Shown: positions 37,193-46,477 of the stretch, one piece after another
Position numbering within the stretch: the first letter of the stretch is position 1
Layout of the letters: the number at the start of each line of letters is the position of its first letter
From: JASJBU01 sp963797085
GTDB lineage: Bacteria; Pseudomonadota; Gammaproteobacteria; Chromatiales; Chromatiaceae
Reading direction: 5' to 3'
Length of the DNA: 64,000 nucleotides
NCBI GenBank assembly: GCA_963797085.1
Contig: CAWCOA010000019.1
Coordinates: 1-64,000 of the forward strand
Translations under genes and position numbers: made by a program
Notes under the pieces: model-generated
The model's input: only the letters and a program-made list of their open reading frames with translations
Told to the model about the DNA's origin: nothing
Database searches by the model: none

Positions 37193-37386
37193 GACCAGCC
37201 CTCCTCAGCCAGGGCGCTGAGCTTGCGTAAGACAATCTCCACCGCTTCGTCAAAAGCCTGCTGGTCGAAGGCTTCACCCGAATTGAGTCTCCGCTCTCGT
37301 TCTGCATTGCAATAGGCAAGAAACTCCTTGGCGGAAACACCGAGTTCATCCGTATTTGAGGGGGCTGCCTGATTAGACAAAGACAT
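37189..37386 (-). CDS. Small partner of the membrane SMC-like ATPase (65 residues)
   Basis: A soluble, acidic, mostly helical protein (EFLAYCNAERERRLNSG, VEIVLRKLSALAEEGW) with no known motif. Its stop overlaps the start of the SMC-like gene (ATGA), which indicates translational coupling and a likely physical or functional partnership. Not recognised; reality is supported by the overlap and by the well-placed start with AGGAG upstream. Confidence 0.65.
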   Translation of the reverse strand: MSLSNQAAPSNTDELGVSAKEFLAYCNAERERRLNSGEAFDQQAFDEAVEIVLRKLSALAEEGWS

Positions 37387-37504
37387 TCAACTCTCCTGTT
37401 CATTTTGGGCTGATTAATTTCGCGGCTCAAGGATCCGCCAAGTATAGGGAGTAATTCATAACAGGTCATCATGCAGAAGCAGTGCTGGGGTCAAAGACTG
37501 TGCA

Positions 37505-37533
37505 TTGACAGGGATAAAATCACCATACATACT
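37505..37533 (+). promoter_or_regulatory. Sigma-70-type promoter for the TetR gene
   Basis: TTGACA (37505-37510), a 17-base spacer and CATACT (37528-37533) as the -10 element. The -10 lies inside the palindromic operator, so repressor binding would block it. Confidence 0.65.
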
Positions 37534-37544
37534 GGTTGGTATGT
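37527..37544. promoter_or_regulatory. Palindromic operator of the TetR regulator
   Basis: ACATAC-TGGTTG-GTATGT is a perfect six-base inverted repeat around a six-base centre. It overlaps the -10 element 30 bases before the TetR start. This is the usual arrangement for TetR autoregulation. Confidence 0.65.
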
Positions 37545-37573
37545 TGCTTATACAGAATTCTCTCTGATCAGTC

Positions 37574-38161
37574 ATGGACAAGACCCGGCAAGAATTGCTG
37601 AAAGCCGCCTATACGGAAATACATCTGCATGGGTTTCAGGCAGCCAGTCTGAACGCCATTCTGAGTAAGACAGGGCTCACCAAAGGAGCGCTCTATCACT
37701 ATTTCAGGAGTAAACAAGAGTTAGGCTATGCAGTTCTGGACGAATGGATAAACCCTCACCTGGTATCCACCTGGATCGAACCACTGAGTGACAAGACAGT
37801 CCCGCCTATAGAGCGCTTGAAACAGACAGTCAGCATGGCCGCTGATAAACTCGATGACCAGGAGATCCAACTGGGCTGTCCATTGAACAACCTGGCCCAG
37901 GAGATGTCGCCCATTGACGAGGGTTTCCGTCAGCGCACCGACAGTCTCTATCAGAGCTGGCTGAAAAGCATTACCGAAACCCTCAGCGAAGGACAGCAAA
38001 CAGGCTCGATTCGGCAAGATATCGATCCTGCCGATACGGCGCTGTTTATCGTTGCCGCCCTGGAAGGCTGCATGAGTATTGCCAAAAACGCGCAGAGTCG
38101 CGAAGCACTGATGAGTTGCGGCCAAGGCGTGCTCAGCTATTTCGACAGTCTGGCCAGCTGA
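37574..38161 (+). CDS. TetR-family transcriptional repressor
   Basis: A 195-residue protein with the N-terminal TetR helix-turn-helix (about 9-49; ASLNAILSKTGLTKGALYHYF is the recognition region, in parts) and a helical ligand-binding domain with LGCPLNNLAQEMS, the pattern of the TetR_C_16/YcdC-like group. A dyad operator overlaps its promoter. The RND exporter gene begins 44 bases downstream in the same direction, so this repressor probably controls its own operon in response to an exported compound. Confidence 0.92.
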   Translation: MDKTRQELLKAAYTEIHLHGFQAASLNAILSKTGLTKGALYHYFRSKQELGYAVLDEWINPHLVSTWIEPLSDKTVPPIERLKQTVSMAADKLDDQEIQLGCPLNNLAQEMSPIDEGFRQRTDSLYQSWLKSITETLSEGQQTGSIRQDIDPADTALFIVAALEGCMSIAKNAQSREALMSCGQGVLSYFDSLAS

Positions 38162-38205
38162 GTCCGAGCCAAGAAGAAAATATAAAAATCACAGGGCTTT
38201 TCCGT

Positions 38206-40498
38206 ATGAAAGATCGTTTTTTTACATTTATTCTGGACTGGAAATACCTGGTCATTCTGCTCTCGGTGCTGATCTCTGCGGCACTGGGTACCGGCATGCA
38301 GAAGCTGGAGTTCAGTAATGACTACCGGATGTTTTTCAGCAAAGAGAATCCGCAGCTCACAGCGTTTGAACAACTGCAGGACACCTACTCGAAGAACGAC
38401 AATGTGCTGTTTGTTCTGGTGCCCAAGGATGGACAGGTATTCACACGAGAGACACTCAAGGCGGTGCGGGAACTGACCCAGGAGGCCTGGCAGCTGCCCT
38501 ACTCCCTGCGGGTCGATTCCGTGAGCAACTTTCAGTACACCTATGCCGAGGGCGACGACCTGGTGGTCGAGGATCTGGTGACCGACCCCGAGCAATCTGT
38601 CTGACCAGGAGCTGGATGCCAAGCGCCAGATCGCAGTCAATGATCCACTGCTGGTGAATCGCCTGATCTCTCCCAGCGCCCATGTCACCGGAGTCAATGT
38701 CACCATCCAGCTGCCCGGCAAAAAGCTCAGCGAGGTGCCCGAGGTCGCAGAGGCCGCGCAGCAAGCTGGCGGCCCAGATCGAGGCCGCCCACCCGCAGAT
38801 AAAGATTCACATGACCGGCATGGTGATGATGAACAACTGCCTTTGCGAGCGCCTCCCAAAGCGACATGAAGAGCCTCTATCCGGCCATGTTCCTGGCGGT
38901 TATCATGAGCCTGGCATTGATGCTGCGCTCGATTCCCGGCACTGTCTCAACCCTGATCATCATCATTCTGATGATCATCGGCACCATGGGCATGACCGGC
39001 TGGCTGGGCATCCGGATATCACCACCTACCACCACTGTGCCCATCGTGATCATGACCCTGGCGGTGGCCGACTGCGTGCATATACTGGTGAATTTTCTGC
39101 ACGGCATGCGTCCAGGGCTTGAACAAACGGGATGGCGATGATGGAAAGTCTGCGCATCAATCTGCAGCCGGTCTTTCTCACTTCCCTGACCACGACGATC
39201 GGCTTTCTGAGCCTCAATTTCAGCGATGCGCCGCCCTTTCGGGACCTGGGCAACATGGCGGCCATGGGGGTGTTGCTGGCATTTTTCCTCTCGGTCACTT
39301 TTTTGCCCGCAATGATGATGATCCTGCCGGTGAAGACCCGCGTAGAGATACTCGCGGCAGTCTGGCCGATGCTCCGTCTGGCGGAGTTGGTGATCCGCAA
39401 TAAGCGCAGCCTGCTCTGGGCGATGGGGGCCCTCATCGTTTTCCTTATCGCCGCAGATCCCCAGCAACCAGCTGGACGACCGGTTTGTCGAGTATTTCGA
39501 CGAAACCATCAAATTCCGCACGGATACCGATTTCAGCACGGATAACCTGACCGGCATTTATCTGATTGAATATTCGCTCGACTCGGGTGAGCCAGGCGGA
39601 GTGAGCGAGCCGGAATTTCTGCATCACGTGGAGGATTTCGCCAACTGGTATCGGCAGCAGCCTGGTGTGCTGCATGTGAAAGTATCACCGACATCATGAA
39701 GCGGCTGAACAAAAACCTGCATGGCGATGACGACGGCCTGGTACCGGCTGCCGGACAGCGGGAACTGTCGGCCCAGTACCTGTTGCTGTATGAGTTTTCG
39801 TTGCCATTCGGCCTGGATCTGAACAACCAGATCAATGTCAAAAAATCGGCCACCCGCATGACGGTGACCCTGGAGAGTATCTCCACCGAGGCGATGCTGG
39901 CCACTGGAGGGAATGCCCAGGCATGGCTGGTCGGAACAATACACCGGCTCATGCAGTGGAGGGAGCAAGCCCGACGATGATGTTTGCCAATATCGGCCAC
40001 CGAAATATCCGGGCCATGCTCAAGGGCACGACCGTGGCCCTGGTGATATCTCTTGTATCCTGATCTTCGCCCTGCGCTCCCTGCGAATCGGGCTCATCAG
40101 TCTTATTCCCAATCTGGTGCCGATCGGCATGGCATTTGGCATCTGGGGCCTGCTGGTGGGCCAGGTGGGACTGGCCCTGTCGGTGGTCAGCGGCATGACC
40201 ATGGGGATCGTGGTGGACGACACGGTGCATTTTCTAAGCAAATATTCTGCGCGCCCGGCGGGAACAGGGGCATGGACGGACGGAAGATGCCGTGCGTTAT
40301 GCATTCTCCACGGTGGGCACCGCGCTGTGGGTGACCTCACTGGTGCTCATGATCGGCTTTGGCATACTGGCATTGTCACACTTTCGAATTGAATGCCGGC
40401 ATGGGTCTGCTCACAGCGATCACCATCGGTCTGGCATTGCTGGCCGATTTCTCTTTCTGCCGCCCCTGTTGATGAAATTGGAGGTAAAGAGTGAATAA
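38206..40498 (+). pseudogene. MMPL/RND-superfamily exporter, heavily frameshifted
   Basis: A single large exporter gene is spread over all three frames. It begins cleanly (MKDRFFTFILDWKYLVILL; FSNDYRMFFSKENPQL typical of MMPL proteins), and later pieces show SLYPAMFLAVIMSLALM, TLAVADCVHILVNF, INLQPVFLTSLTTTIGF, LIPNLVPIGMAFGIWG and VVDDTVHFLSKY, the repeated RND helix motifs. At least ten shifts (about 38600, 38765, 38840, 39110, 39130, 39450, 39680, 39940, 40060, 40260, 40395) are needed. Most are single-base insertions and the frames between them have no stops. It ends overlapping the next gene. Either low-quality sequence or very recent decay. Confidence 0.8.
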
Positions 40499-41272
40499 AA
40501 CTGTATGTTCATATCATCGCCCTTGGCCTGCTATTGCCGATCAGGCCTGAATACCGCTCTCCAGAGGAAGGGGCCTGGAGATCGCCACCGAAGCGGATCG
40601 CAGAGACACGGGCTTCATCAATTACAAGGCCACCATGACCATGCTGCTGCGCAACAAGCAGGGCGAGGAAAGCATGCGCCATATGCGAAACCAGTCTCTG
40701 AGGTGGGGATGACGGGGACAAGACCCTGATCGTATTCGACCAGCCCCGGGACGTTAAAGGCACCGCCCTGCTCACTTTCTCCCACAAGACCGGAGCCGAC
40801 GACCAGTGGCTGTTTCTGCCGGCATTGAAACGGGTAAAACGTATTGCCTCGCGCAACAAATCCGGCCCATTCATGGGCAGTGAGTTCGCCTACGAAGATT
40901 CTCCTCCCAGGAAGTCGAAAAGTACACCTACCAATATATCAAGGATGAGGGCTGGACGGCAAGACATGCTTTCTGATCGAGCGAGACCCGGTGGACAAGA
41001 ACTCGGGCTACAGCCGCCAGCTGGTGTGGATCGACAAGCAGAATATCGTCCCATTGCAGATCGAGTTCTATGACCGCAAGAAATCCCTGCTCAAGACCCT
41101 GGTGTTCAGAGGCTATCAACAGTATCTGGACCAATACTGGCGGGCCGACGAGATGTTCATGGAGAACCATCAGACCGGTAAGAGCACCCTGCTGACCTGG
41201 GAGAAGTACGAATTCCGCAGCGGCCTGAAAGATGCCGATTTCACCCAGAACAGCCTGAAACGGGCCAGATAA
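40491..41272 (+). pseudogene. Outer-membrane lipoprotein-sorting (LolA-like) protein, frameshifted
   Basis: Pieces in several frames join into a periplasmic protein of the LolA/LolB-fold group annotated as outer membrane lipoprotein-sorting protein: a start GTG AAT followed, after removal of one A, by a signal peptide (KLYVHIIALGLLLPI), then TGFINYKATMTMLLRNKQG, FDQPRDVKGTALLTF, WLFLPALKRVKRIA, FMGSEFAYED and RQLVWIDKQNIVPLQIEFYD. Proteins of this kind pair with MMPL/RND exporters to carry hydrophobic cargo across the periplasm. The GTG overlaps the exporter stop, and the TAATG end overlaps the barrel gene start. Confidence 0.75.
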
Positions 41273-42460
41273 TGTCATCACGTTGCCTGCTGCATGCCTC
41301 ACTGTGCTGTTGTTACCTGGCGGTAGCGCGCAGGTGAATGGTCCGGCTATGTTGAAGGCCAGGCACGCTACTTCTGCCAGGAGGCATTGTCAGCGGAACA
41401 AACCGACAACACGCTTTCCATCAGCGTTGAACCCGAGTATTTCCATGGCTGGGACGATGAGCGGCAAAGCCTGACCTTCACGCCGTTCCTGCGCTGGGAC
41501 TCTCAGGACGATGAGCGCAGCCATTCGGACATTCGTGAACTGATGTGGATCTATGCAGGCAACAGGTGGGAACTGCGGGCAGGTATCGGCAAGGTCTTCT
41601 GGGGCGTCACCGAGGCGCTGCATCTGGTGGATATCATCAACCAGACCGACCTGGTGGAGAATCCGGACGGGGAACAGAAGCTGGGCCAGCCCATGCTCAA
41701 ATTCTCCCTGGAACGGGACTGGGGTATTCTGGATCTGTATGCCCTGCCTGGCTTTCGCGAGCGCACCTTTCCCGGTGAGGAGGGCCGGCTGCGCAGCCAC
41801 CCCTGGGTCGACAGCGACCTGGCGAGCTATGAATCCGACCGCGAGGAGCGACATCTGGACTTTGCCGTCCGCTGGTCCCACTCCATCGGCGACTGGGACA
41901 TCGGCCTCGCCCACTTCAAGGGCACCAGCCGCGATCCGTCATTCAACCCGACACTCAATAGTGACGGCCAGACGGTTCTGGCTCCCTACTATGCGATCAT
42001 CCATCAGACCAGCCTCGACCTGCAGGCCACCAAGGGCGACTGGCTGTGGAAACTCGAAGCGCTACACCGAGGCGGACTGGATGATCCCTACAACGCCGCC
42101 ACCGGCGGCTTTGAATACACCCGTGTCGGCATCGCCGAGACCGACATGGATCTGGGGTTACTCGCCGAGTACCTTTACGACGATCGCGGCGACGAAGCGC
42201 CGGTAGCCTTTGAAAACGACCTGTTCCTCGGCCTGCGGCTGACTGCGAATGATGCACAGAGCAGCGAACTGTTGAGTGGCGTGATCAAGGATCTGGATTC
42301 GAGCGCCCTGATGTTCAATCTGGAGGCCAGCCGTCGCCTGGGTTCATCCTGGAAGGCCTCGGCCCAAGTCAGGCTGTGGATCGATGTACCGGAGGATGAT
42401 CCGCTCTATGCATTCAGCTCAGACGACTATATCGAAATCAGCCTGGCAAAATATTTCTAA
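41272..42460 (+). pseudogene. Outer-membrane beta-barrel protein of the RND operon, one frameshift
   Basis: Starts at an ATG overlapping the previous stop (TAATG) with a Cys-rich signal-like segment, then shifts frame at about 41325-41332 into a long clean frame (GEWSGYVEGQARYF onward). This encodes about 375 residues of alternating barrel strands, ending in SLAKYF with a terminal Phe. WGVTEALHLVDIINQTDLVEN is a conserved internal segment of this family (in parts). It is the likely outer-membrane exit or receiver of the RND/LolA-like system. No single function is established. Confidence 0.75.
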
Positions 42461-43055
42461 TCAGGACTGATCCGTGTCGGTCATCAACCTACAGTGACCT
42501 GATGTTTTATCTTTATCATGCAATCCACATCTAAATATGTCTTGCCTGCATCTATGACTGCACCATCAAGATTCTGCTAAAACCTGCTGCCTCAGCGCCG
42601 AAGGAAAATTCTTCAGCTAAGAAAAATCTCGAGGCCGTGAATTGGCATCAGTCATTTGCCATCAAATCCTGAATACTCTGAATCCCAATGACAGGATTTA
42701 GAGTAACGGATCTTGCCATTTTAAACCCCTACAGTCTGTGCGTATGGGTATTCCCGAATTGACGTTCTCTCGTCATTGCAGGTAGTTTCTTAAGCTAAAT
42801 GAATAGCTACGATTCAGAATAAACATAAAAGAATTCACACCATTCTCAATGAATTTCCCCGCCGGCAACCAGGCTTCATATCGGTCTGTGTCGGTGTACT
42901 TTTTTTAATCGCACGACAGGGATAGTTGGCTGAATTTTATCCTCCGCAAGGCGGATACCGTAAAAAAATCATTAATCACTCTATGAGTTCGTGAAGTGTC
43001 GACTGATTTCCAAACCCATAACAACCCGGGGAAGCGGAAAAACGAGGAGAAAATA
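42461..43055. other. Intergenic region between the RND operon and the cytochrome genes
   Basis: About 595 bases without a gene. Near its 3' end is a small stem TCCGC-AAG-GCGGA (42943-42955). A TTGGC at 42926-42930 invited comparison with sigma-54 sites but lacks the matching GC. No promoter could be assigned with confidence to the cytochrome operon. Confidence 0.4.
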
Positions 43056-43409
43056 ATGAAAAACAAACGAATAACTACTGTGTGCTGCATAATATTGTTT
43101 TGCTCGCTATCTTCGAACACTCTGGCTGCAGAAGAGCTGCTCGTTTTGGGCAATGCGCAGGAAGGTTCTACTAAGGCTGCACTCTGCTCCGGTTGTCATG
43201 GCGAGAATGGTGAAGGCAAAGTCATGCCTGATGGGCAACCGGCCATACCGCTTATTGCGGGTCAAATTCCCGGTTATTTTGTCAAATCGATGTATGAATA
43301 CCAGACGGATAAACGAACAGACCCTGTGATGAATGCGATATCCAAGGGGCTGACGAATGTGGACATTGCCAATCTGGCGGCACACTACGTGAAACTAAAG
43401 CTCAAATAG
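43056..43409 (+). CDS. Class I monoheme cytochrome c, exported
   Basis: A periplasmic electron carrier of 117 residues. It has a signal peptide ending near LAAEE, one CSGCH heme site (about 46-50), an early GxGNAQEG segment, and a likely distal Met in DPVMNAISKGL. The start at 43056 has GAGGAGAAAATA upstream. The size and the spacing from CxxCH to Met fit cytochromes of the c4/c5 half type. It is followed 45 bases later by the tetraheme gene and may shuttle electrons for that module. Confidence 0.9.
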   Translation: MKNKRITTVCCIILFCSLSSNTLAAEELLVLGNAQEGSTKAALCSGCHGENGEGKVMPDGQPAIPLIAGQIPGYFVKSMYEYQTDKRTDPVMNAISKGLTNVDIANLAAHYVKLKLK

Positions 43410-43454
43410 TCTCTATCTGATCTTTATAAATCAAGCTGTGCCAGGAGGCCCTTC

Positions 43455-44126
43455 GTGACCAGACTATTTGGCCTGCTCATCGCATTTTGCCTGCCACTCC
43501 AATTGCCGGCGGATGTAGCATTAGATCGACTCGAAATCGTAGCAGATGGTGAGACCCAACCTGTTGCTGACCCAGCTATCCCTGATCCTTCCCCTGCTGC
43601 GAGTAACAACCATTCACGCTTCTCTGGCCGGCCACCACCCAAGGTGCAGCGCCGTCAACACACGCTTACCTTCTATCCCTGTGCCCAATGCCATAAGTTC
43701 TGGAAGACAAACCCGGTACCCCACGAACTTGCCCCAGTGCACCGGGTAGGCCTAAATCATGGCCAGGACCGCTTTTGGTGCCTGACCTGCCACGATGATG
43801 AAAACCGCGACCTGCTGCGAACGGAAAGGGATGGCAAGATTAGTTTTGACGAATCCTGGCGGCTGTGTGGTCAATGCCACGCCAACCGTCAGAAAGATTG
43901 GTATTTCGGCGCCCATGGTAAGCGCATCAATGGCTGGCAAGGTGAAGCGGAACGCTACAACTGCACGCATTGCCATAATCCACACTTTCCTCCCTTTGAA
44001 GCAAAAGCACCCCAACCCAAACCACCGATTCGGGCGGGGTTAGCGCCTATGAAAAAGCAAAACAGGCCCAAACCGAACCTGTGGGAACGACATGGGACAA
44101 TGAATCAGGAGACTAATGATGACTGA
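43455..44126 (+). CDS. Tetraheme cytochrome c
   Basis: A 223-residue exported protein starting at a GTG with a perfect AGGAGG seven bases upstream. CxxCH heme sites are CAQCH (76-80), CLTCH (109-113), CGQCH (138-142) and CTHCH (170-174), and further His residues could be second ligands. The ends are Pro/Lys-rich and likely flexible. The gene overlaps the start of the ferredoxin-NrfD gene by 11 bases. Multiheme cytochromes next to NrfD modules (for example DsrJ with DsrOP, or NrfB with NrfCD) exchange electrons between the quinone pool and a periplasmic partner, which is the likely role here. Confidence 0.9.
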   Translation: MTRLFGLLIAFCLPLQLPADVALDRLEIVADGETQPVADPAIPDPSPAASNNHSRFSGRPPPKVQRRQHTLTFYPCAQCHKFWKTNPVPHELAPVHRVGLNHGQDRFWCLTCHDDENRDLLRTERDGKISFDESWRLCGQCHANRQKDWYFGAHGKRINGWQGEAERYNCTHCHNPHFPPFEAKAPQPKPPIRAGLAPMKKQNRPKPNLWERHGTMNQETNDD

Positions 44127-46311
44127 GCCAGGCGAGCAGGGGAAAAACAAAGGTAATACAGACCTGGCGCGTCGTCATTTCCTGAAGCGTCTGGGAATGG
44201 TGGGCGCCACCAGTGCAGTGGCCACGGTCGGCATCGCTAAAGCTGTCACCGAGCCTGCCTGGGGCGGGTCCACCATGCGGGATGCCCTGGGTGACTTTTT
44301 TCAGGACCACTATGTGCGCATGACGGATGACGAGATGGAGGCTGCCCTGGAGCGGATCAAGCGTAAGGCCGCACGTAAGTTTGGCGTGGATATCGTCTGT
44401 GAGGACACCAAGCCGATCCCGGGCAGCTATTTCGGTTATGCCCTGAATATCTCCAAGTGCCGGGGCTACCGGGAGTGCGTTGCGGGCTGTGTGCGCGAGA
44501 ATAATCTGGGCCGTGACTCTCAGGTTCAGTATATCCGGGTGCTGGAGATGGACAATGGCGAGCATAATTTGGAACACTCGGATCACTACTATGATTCGGA
44601 AACCGTGCCGGTGGAGGGCAAATGGTATCTGCCGGTTCAGTGCATGCAGTGTGACAATCCACCCTGTGTCAAGGCCTGTCCCGTAGAAGCCACCTGGCTG
44701 GACGATGACGGTATTGTGGTGATCGACTACAACTGGTGTATCGGCTGCCGCATGTGTATGACTGCCTGCCCCTATTGGGCACGCCACTTCAACTGGACTG
44801 AACCGCAGATCCCAGCGGCTGAGCTCAACCCAAACACCAACTATCTCGGCAATCGGCCACGCATGAAAGGGGTGGTCGAGAAATGCCATTTCTGCACTCA
44901 GCGCACACGCAAGGGACGTCAGCCCGCCTGCCTGGAGGCCTGTCCAACCGGTGCGCGGGTGTTCGGTAATCTATTGGACCCTGACAGCGAGATCCGTTAC
45001 ATCCTGAAGCACAAGACGGTTTTCCGCCTGAAAGAAGAGTTAGGCACTGAACCCAAGTTCTGGTACTACACCGACGAAGCCAGGGCACAGGTCGTGAGCT
45101 TCCTGCACTTCATCAAGGACGGGCTGGGTGCTGCACTGCGCGGTGGACCGGCCTACTGGGTCTGGATCTGCTGCCTGCTGCTGCTCATGCTGGTGGGAGG
45201 CTGGAACTATAGCGACCAGTTACGCCATGGGCTGGTCATCACCGGTCTGAGCGATCAAGTATCCTGGGGTTTCTATATTGCTAACTTTGCCTTCTTCGTG
45301 GGCATTGCCGCGGCTTCTGTGCTGTTAGTCGTCCCGGCCTATATCTTCCACCGCAGGGATTTTAAGGCGGTGGTGCTGATCGGCGAGGGCATGGCCGTGG
45401 CGGCGGTGCTGGTCGCTATGGCCTTCGTCACGGTGGATATTGGGCGCCTGGACCGCTTCTGGCACGTGATCCCTTTTCTCGGTCGTTTCAACTGGCCCAA
45501 TTCCATGCTCGCCTGGGATATCCTGGTGCTCAACGGCTATCTGCTGCTCAACCTGGCCATTCCCATGGTTATCCTCTGGCGCCATTATCAGGGCAAGGAG
45601 ACACCGCTGAACCGCTATTTCTTTGTCCTGATCATCGCCATGTTCTGGGCAATATCTATCCATACGGTGACGGCCTGGGTGTTCTCCTCGAATATCTCGC
45701 GCCCCTTCTGGCACACCTCATTGCTGGCGCCCCGTTTTATCGCCTCTGCCTTTGTCTCCGGTCCAGCCCTGATGATCGTCATCCTGCAGGTCCTGCGTCG
45801 CTACACCGCCTACCCCATCAAGCAAAGCGTCATCTCCACGCTGGCCATCATCATGACGGTCGCCATGCAGATCAATATCTATTTTGTCGCATCCGAGCTC
45901 TTCACTGATTTTTACAATGAAACGGAGCATGCGGCCTCGATCCACTATCTATTCCTGGGGCTGGAGGGTTTCGATGCATTGACTTCCTGGATCTGGACCG
46001 CACTGGCCTTCAATCTAATCGCCATGGTCCTGCTGATGATTCACAAGACCCGAACCAACATGGTCACGCTTAATATTGCCTGCGGCCTGGGTTTTATCGG
46101 CATCTGGATCGAAAAAGGCATGGGTCTGGTGGTCACCGGCTTCATTCCCACACCGCTCGGTGAGATCTTCGAATACACACCGACCCTGCAGGAACTGGGC
46201 ATATCCGTCGGAATTTTTGCCATGGGAGCGCTGGTCTTCACTATCCTGGCTAAGGCAGGCATCGCCATTCAGCTGGGTCACGTGGGCAAGGGGAAACCTC
46301 AGACGGAGTAA
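44116..46311 (+). CDS. Fused periplasmic ferredoxin and NrfD-type membrane subunit
   Basis: A 731-residue fusion of what are usually two proteins (DsrO/HybA-like and DsrP/NrfD-like). Residues 19-27 (RRHFLKRLG) are a twin-arginine export signal, so the iron-sulfur part is periplasmic. Three cysteine sets for [4Fe-4S] clusters are complete (176-188, 208-218, 257-276). The first set is C115-x5-C121-x3-C125, with Tyr118 where the second Cys would normally be. From about 325 come at least eight membrane helices of the NrfD type, which bind quinol. AGGAG lies before the start; ATG codons at 44116 and 44119 both fit. No molybdenum or other catalytic subunit is nearby. Confidence 0.9.
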   Translation: MMTEPGEQGKNKGNTDLARRHFLKRLGMVGATSAVATVGIAKAVTEPAWGGSTMRDALGDFFQDHYVRMTDDEMEAALERIKRKAARKFGVDIVCEDTKPIPGSYFGYALNISKCRGYRECVAGCVRENNLGRDSQVQYIRVLEMDNGEHNLEHSDHYYDSETVPVEGKWYLPVQCMQCDNPPCVKACPVEATWLDDDGIVVIDYNWCIGCRMCMTACPYWARHFNWTEPQIPAAELNPNTNYLGNRPRMKGVVEKCHFCTQRTRKGRQPACLEACPTGARVFGNLLDPDSEIRYILKHKTVFRLKEELGTEPKFWYYTDEARAQVVSFLHFIKDGLGAALRGGPAYWVWICCLLLLMLVGGWNYSDQLRHGLVITGLSDQVSWGFYIANFAFFVGIAAASVLLVVPAYIFHRRDFKAVVLIGEGMAVAAVLVAMAFVTVDIGRLDRFWHVIPFLGRFNWPNSMLAWDILVLNGYLLLNLAIPMVILWRHYQGKETPLNRYFFVLIIAMFWAISIHTVTAWVFSSNISRPFWHTSLLAPRFIASAFVSGPALMIVILQVLRRYTAYPIKQSVISTLAIIMTVAMQINIYFVASELFTDFYNETEHAASIHYLFLGLEGFDALTSWIWTALAFNLIAMVLLMIHKTRTNMVTLNIACGLGFIGIWIEKGMGLVVTGFIPTPLGEIFEYTPTLQELGISVGIFAMGALVFTILAKAGIAIQLGHVGKGKPQTE

Positions 46312-46477
46312 TCAACAACAGATGTGGATGAAGGGAAATTGACAGCTAGCCTGATGCGATAACGGATCGATGTACATGAGAACGATCCGTTATACGCTCA
46401 GTCCTGATGACTTCTTCGAGGTCAATAGTGCAGATATTTTATCGGGCAAGTGCAACTCGTCAATAATATTCAAACAT

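Noticed and set aside
38206..41335. Programmed ribosomal frameshifting as an explanation for the split exporter genes
   Set aside because: Far too many sites, no consistent slippery heptamer or downstream pseudoknot, and shifts needed in both directions.
42926..42942. Possible sigma-54 promoter (TTGGC) before the monoheme cytochrome gene
   Set aside because: The base pair ten positions after GG is TC, not GC, so the invariant -12 element is missing.
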